A stretch of 22,983 bases of DNA. Source: MGBC114844 sp910585855 (GTDB lineage Bacteria > Bacillota > Clostridia > Lachnospirales > Lachnospiraceae). Location: positions 1 to 22,983 of the forward strand of contig CBFFYP010000073.1 of assembly GCA_965646165.1 (NCBI GenBank), given 5' to 3'. How positions within the stretch are numbered: the first letter of the stretch is position 1; each line of letters opens with the position of its first letter. Shown here one piece after another: positions 20,901 to 22,983 of this stretch. Below the pieces are notes generated by a model, which ran no database searches, was not told where the DNA came from, and saw only the letters and a program-made list of their open reading frames with translations. The position numbers were made by a program, and so were the translations under genes.

Positions 20901-21995
20901 ATGCCAGCTTATAAATATACACTAAAAAATGGAAAAACTATGTGGTATGCTGCTTTCAATTATACGGACTGGACCGGAAAATATAAACATACTTGTAAAC
21001 GTGGCTTTAAAACTCAGCGGGAAGCAAAAGAATATGAACGCTCCTTCCTAGATCAACAAACTACCTCAAGTGACATCATGTTTACCAGCCTTGTAGAAAA
21101 TTATCTGGAAGATATGCGACATAGACTGAAACCTACCACAATGGAGAATAAACAAAACATTATTGAAGGGAAGCTGCTCCCTTATTTTTCTTTATTAAAA
21201 GTCTGTGATATTGACACAATAAAAGTAAGAAAATGGCAAAATGAACTTCTTTCTTTTCGAGATAAAAGCGGAAAGCCTTATTCTCAGACATACTTAAAAA
21301 CCGTAAACAATCAACTATCTGCCATTTTAAATTATGCGGTAACACATTACAACTTAACCACCAATCCTTGCCATGCAGCAGGAAGCATTGGAAAAAGTAA
21401 ATCTCCAGAAATGAACTACTGGACTTTAGAACAATATGAATATTTCTCTCAGAATCTCAAAAAATCGGCATTAAAACTGGCATTTGATATTTTATTTTAT
21501 ACTGGGATGCGTTCTGGTGAACTATTGGCTCTTACACCAGAAGACATTCTTCCAGACAAACGCATCTCAATCAATAAAAATTTTGCTAAAATAAAAGGGC
21601 AAGAACTATTTTTAACTCCAAAAACTCCAAAAAGTAAGCGGAAAATTACCATTCCTGACTTTCTTTATGATGATATTCAAAATTATCTTTCTAAAATTGG
21701 AGAAATCAAACAAGATGACCGCATCTTTTATTTTACAAAATTTGCTTTAGAAAAAGAAATGAAGCGAATCGCTAAAAAAATAGATCTTCCTATCATTAGA
21801 GTTCATGATCTCCGACATTCTCATGCCAGTATGTTAATTAATATGGGATTTGACATTTTAGAAATCTCAGAACGTTTAGGGCATGAATCCGTAAAAACCA
21901 CACTGGATACCTATTCCCATCTGTATCCAGAAAAAGATACAAAATTGGCAGGGGCATTGAATCAGTTACGTAGACCAGATAAAGAAAATACTTGA
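20901..21995 (+). CDS. int: Tyrosine site-specific integrase
   Basis: 364 residues, the usual length for Firmicute phage and ICE integrases. An N-terminal AP2-like arm-binding domain (residues 1-50, WYAAFNYTDWTGKYKHTCKR), a SAM-like core-binding domain (about 60-160) and a catalytic domain follow. Active-site residues: R204 (TGMRSGE), a lysine in KTPKSKR (241-246), H302 and R305 (VHDLRHSHAS), H328 (LGHES), and nucleophile Y338 (LDTYSHLYP). The ribosome site is weak. It would insert and, with a helper protein, excise the element. Repeats just upstream are probable arm sites. Confidence 0.95.
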   Translation: MPAYKYTLKNGKTMWYAAFNYTDWTGKYKHTCKRGFKTQREAKEYERSFLDQQTTSSDIMFTSLVENYLEDMRHRLKPTTMENKQNIIEGKLLPYFSLLKVCDIDTIKVRKWQNELLSFRDKSGKPYSQTYLKTVNNQLSAILNYAVTHYNLTTNPCHAAGSIGKSKSPEMNYWTLEQYEYFSQNLKKSALKLAFDILFYTGMRSGELLALTPEDILPDKRISINKNFAKIKGQELFLTPKTPKSKRKITIPDFLYDDIQNYLSKIGEIKQDDRIFYFTKFALEKEMKRIAKKIDLPIIRVHDLRHSHASMLINMGFDILEISERLGHESVKTTLDTYSHLYPEKDTKLAGALNQLRRPDKENT

Positions 21996-22025
21996 AATCG
22001 TTATTATTTATGTTATATTAAACGT

Positions 22026-22150
22026 AAATAAGGGCATCTGCTGTAACAGACACCCTATAGGGAAAACCACCGATAGATGGTTAGCCCGATTCATAAGTTT
22101 ACAAAAATAGCCGCATACCTTGTCACGGGAGGGCGGCTATTTCTGTGTCT
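22026..22150 (+). ncRNA. Candidate structured small RNA beyond the integrase
   Basis: Promoter TTGAAA (21992-21997, overlapping the integrase stop), 16 bases, TATATT (22014-22019). The predicted RNA has a first hairpin (AGGGCATCTG/CAGACACCCT), a second (AACCA/TGGTT) and a third (AATAGCCGC 22106-22114, GCGGCTATT 22133-22141), followed by TCTGTGTCTTT. No reading frame of note. The arrangement resembles type I antitoxin RNAs of the holin-like toxin (TxpA/BsrG) group, but I see no toxin gene with membrane helix opposite it. The identity is inference. Confidence 0.5.
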
Positions 22151-22187
22151 TTCCATGATGGAATATATGGAAAGTTTTTATTTTATC

Positions 22188-22205
22188 ATCTCAAAACAAT
22201 CTCAC
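22188..22205. repeat. Candidate right attachment-site repeat
   Basis: ATCTCAAAACAATCTCAC matches 256-273 at 17 of 18 positions in direct orientation. It lies past the integrase and the small RNA, and the DNA to its right is richer in GC and unlike the phage. See the left copy. Confidence 0.35.
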
Positions 22206-22302
22206 GTAGTAAAAACAAAGACTGAAAACCCTTAGTTTTACGGTGATAAGGAAGTATTTACAACAACTTATCAATAACGCTGACAAACAGGGTGCAGGCA
22301 AG

Positions 22303-22350
22303 AGCAGAGAACACATCACTTTCATTAGTGGTCGGTTCTCTGCTTTTCTG
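22303..22350 (+). terminator. Intrinsic terminator in the right flank
   Basis: AGCAGAGAAC (22303-22312) pairs with GTTCTCTGCT (22335-22344), followed by TTTCTG; an inner stem CACT/AGTG extends it. A good plus-strand Rho-independent terminator. Confidence 0.65.
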
Positions 22351-22391
22351 TTACGCAATAGAACGCTGTTTTTGAGGGTAGGGATATAAAA
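22350..22391. repeat. Diverged direct repeat, first copy
   Basis: GTTACGCAATAGAAC, then a variable pair, GTTTTT, AGGGTAGG and TATAAAA. The same order recurs at 22777-22818 with about six differences. Both copies are followed at some distance by AAATCAAG. An inverted relative (GCGTAAC ... CCTACCC) lies near 22453-22470. Confidence 0.6.
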
Positions 22392-22532
22392 TATCGTCTA
22401 AGTGTTTTCCACACTCTGAAAGCCGCATAAATCAAGGGCTTTTTAACCTCTACTGCGTAACATACCTACCCAAGAAAGCAGTAGTTTTATAAAGCGATTG
22501 AATTAGACGGATTTTGAACACCGTAACAACTC

Positions 22533-22598
22533 CCGATGTTGGATTATCCGATATTGGATTTTCCGACACCGGGTTATCCGACATCGGAAAATCCAACG
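22533..22598 (+). repeat. Four 15-bp tandem repeats, remnant coding region
   Basis: Units begin at 22533, 22548, 22563 and 22578, each CCGAYRYYGG followed by five mostly A/T bases. On the plus strand they encode the pentapeptide series SDVGL, SDIGF, SDTGL, SDIGK and end SNANK-stop at about 22602; the frame has a stop some 30 bases before the first unit and no start. Such a run looks like the C-terminal end of a replication-type protein whose body is gone, or like iterons. Confidence 0.5.
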
Positions 22599-22776
22599 CA
22601 AATAAATAAAGATATAACTAACTAAAGAAAAACCAAATACAGATTTAATCAAATATCTATTCCTTTCCTATCCTTTCCCCTAACCCCTCTCCTTTGAAAC
22701 ACGATATAGCGGCAGAGCCGCAGGAATGGAAAAGAATGGAATGGAAACGGCAGTACAAAGAAATATTGTTTACCAT

Positions 22777-22818
22777 GTTACGCAATAGAACACCGTTTTT
22801 AAGGGTAGGAGTATAAAA
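22777..22818. repeat. Diverged direct repeat, second copy
   Basis: Second copy of the 22350-22391 repeat (GTTACGCAATAGAAC, CACCGTTTTT, AAGGGTAGGAG, TATAAAA), same orientation. It suggests an old duplication of about 430 bp in spacing within the flank. Confidence 0.6.
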
Positions 22819-22983
22819 CCTTACCCTTGTCCTTATCGCCGCTGTAATGCGCTTAAATCAAGCAGAAACACCCTCTATCGTGCAACAATCATTCCATACT
22901 GGATTGAGGGCGAAAGCAGTCTACTGATTTCGCCCTCTTGACTACCCACAAGCAAAGGCGGGAAAAGCTGTCAAGGGCGCGTA

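Larger units (their letters stand above)
22206..22983. other. Right flank: gene-free, repeat- and hairpin-rich
   Basis: About 780 bases with no complete gene on either strand. They hold a strong hairpin terminator, a diverged 40-base duplication, four 15-bp tandem repeats, and a 10-bp stem GAGGGCGAAA (22906-22915) with TTTCGCCCTC (22928-22937). GC is clearly higher than in the phage part. This resembles the non-coding spacers of conjugative elements of the Tn1549 type, but that parallel is from memory and not proved. Confidence 0.5.

Noticed and set aside
189..22000. 13-bp direct repeat AAAATACTTGAAA near 190 and 21987 as att core
   Set aside because: Very AT-rich and short; the 18-bp repeat at 256/22188 is a better candidate. 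Kept only as an alternative.
22140..22200. Holin-like toxin gene opposite the small RNA
   Set aside because: The only minus-strand frame (21 residues, MERHRNSRPP...) has no membrane segment.

Overview
The window looks like the integrated early (left) half of a temperate phage, or a phage satellite, from a low-GC Firmicute, most likely gut Clostridia/Lachnospiraceae. The grounds are AT-rich DNA, strong AGGAGG-type ribosome sites, frequent TTG starts, and protein families typical of Lachnospiraceae siphoviruses (Rha, YopX, Gp157, DUF5131/Gp37-Gp68, Rad52-like annealing protein, DnaC-like loader). The genus assignment is inference. No capsid, tail, portal or lysis gene is present.

Layout. Positions 1-310 are a gene-poor left edge. 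A HigB/HigA-type toxin-antitoxin pair (311-1013), a Rha antirepressor-like gene, a small ribbon-helix-helix regulator with its own operator, and a sigma-like regulator follow, all on the minus strand. Between 3.6 and 16.4 kb is one long, tightly packed minus-strand early operon. Read in its own direction (16.4 to 3.6 kb) it holds regulators, many tiny proteins, Gp157, a Rad52-like recombinase split by a group I intron with an HNH endonuclease, a NinB-like protein, a replication initiator with an iteron-like repeat cluster, a DnaC-like helicase loader, DUF5131, a MazG-like protein, a frameshifted radical SAM gene, an MBL-fold gene stub, zinc-ribbon proteins, a TerS-like protein, YopX, and a broken start of a large terminase gene. 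The lysis/lysogeny switch lies at 16.4-18.2 kb: several XRE regulators, divergent promoters, and four copies of a 13-bp operator. On the plus strand there follow cargo genes (a secreted choline-binding-type protein and an AlbA_2/Schlafen-type putative ATPase regulator), then a tyrosine integrase (20901-21995). The right flank (about 22.15-22.98 kb) is higher in GC, gene-free and full of hairpins and repeats. It looks like a different replicon or chromosomal mobile element.

How it works together. The integrase and repressor cluster maintain lysogeny. Release of the minus-strand promoters would express recombination and replication genes. The packaging module stops at a mutated terminase fragment, so the element is either a prophage that lost its late genes or a helper-dependent satellite. 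An imperfect 18-bp direct repeat (256-273 and 22188-22205) is a candidate attL/attR pair that would bound an element of about 21.9 kb.

The best-supported unusual item is the 800-nt group I intron (12794-13593). Its splice sites, P1, P7, P8 and P9 can all be read in the sequence, and removing it rebuilds a 183-residue Rad52-like protein. Other points are three candidate plus-strand small RNAs, a hairpin-rich block upstream of the replication initiator, eight real small genes under 60 codons, and several deletion or mutation scars.
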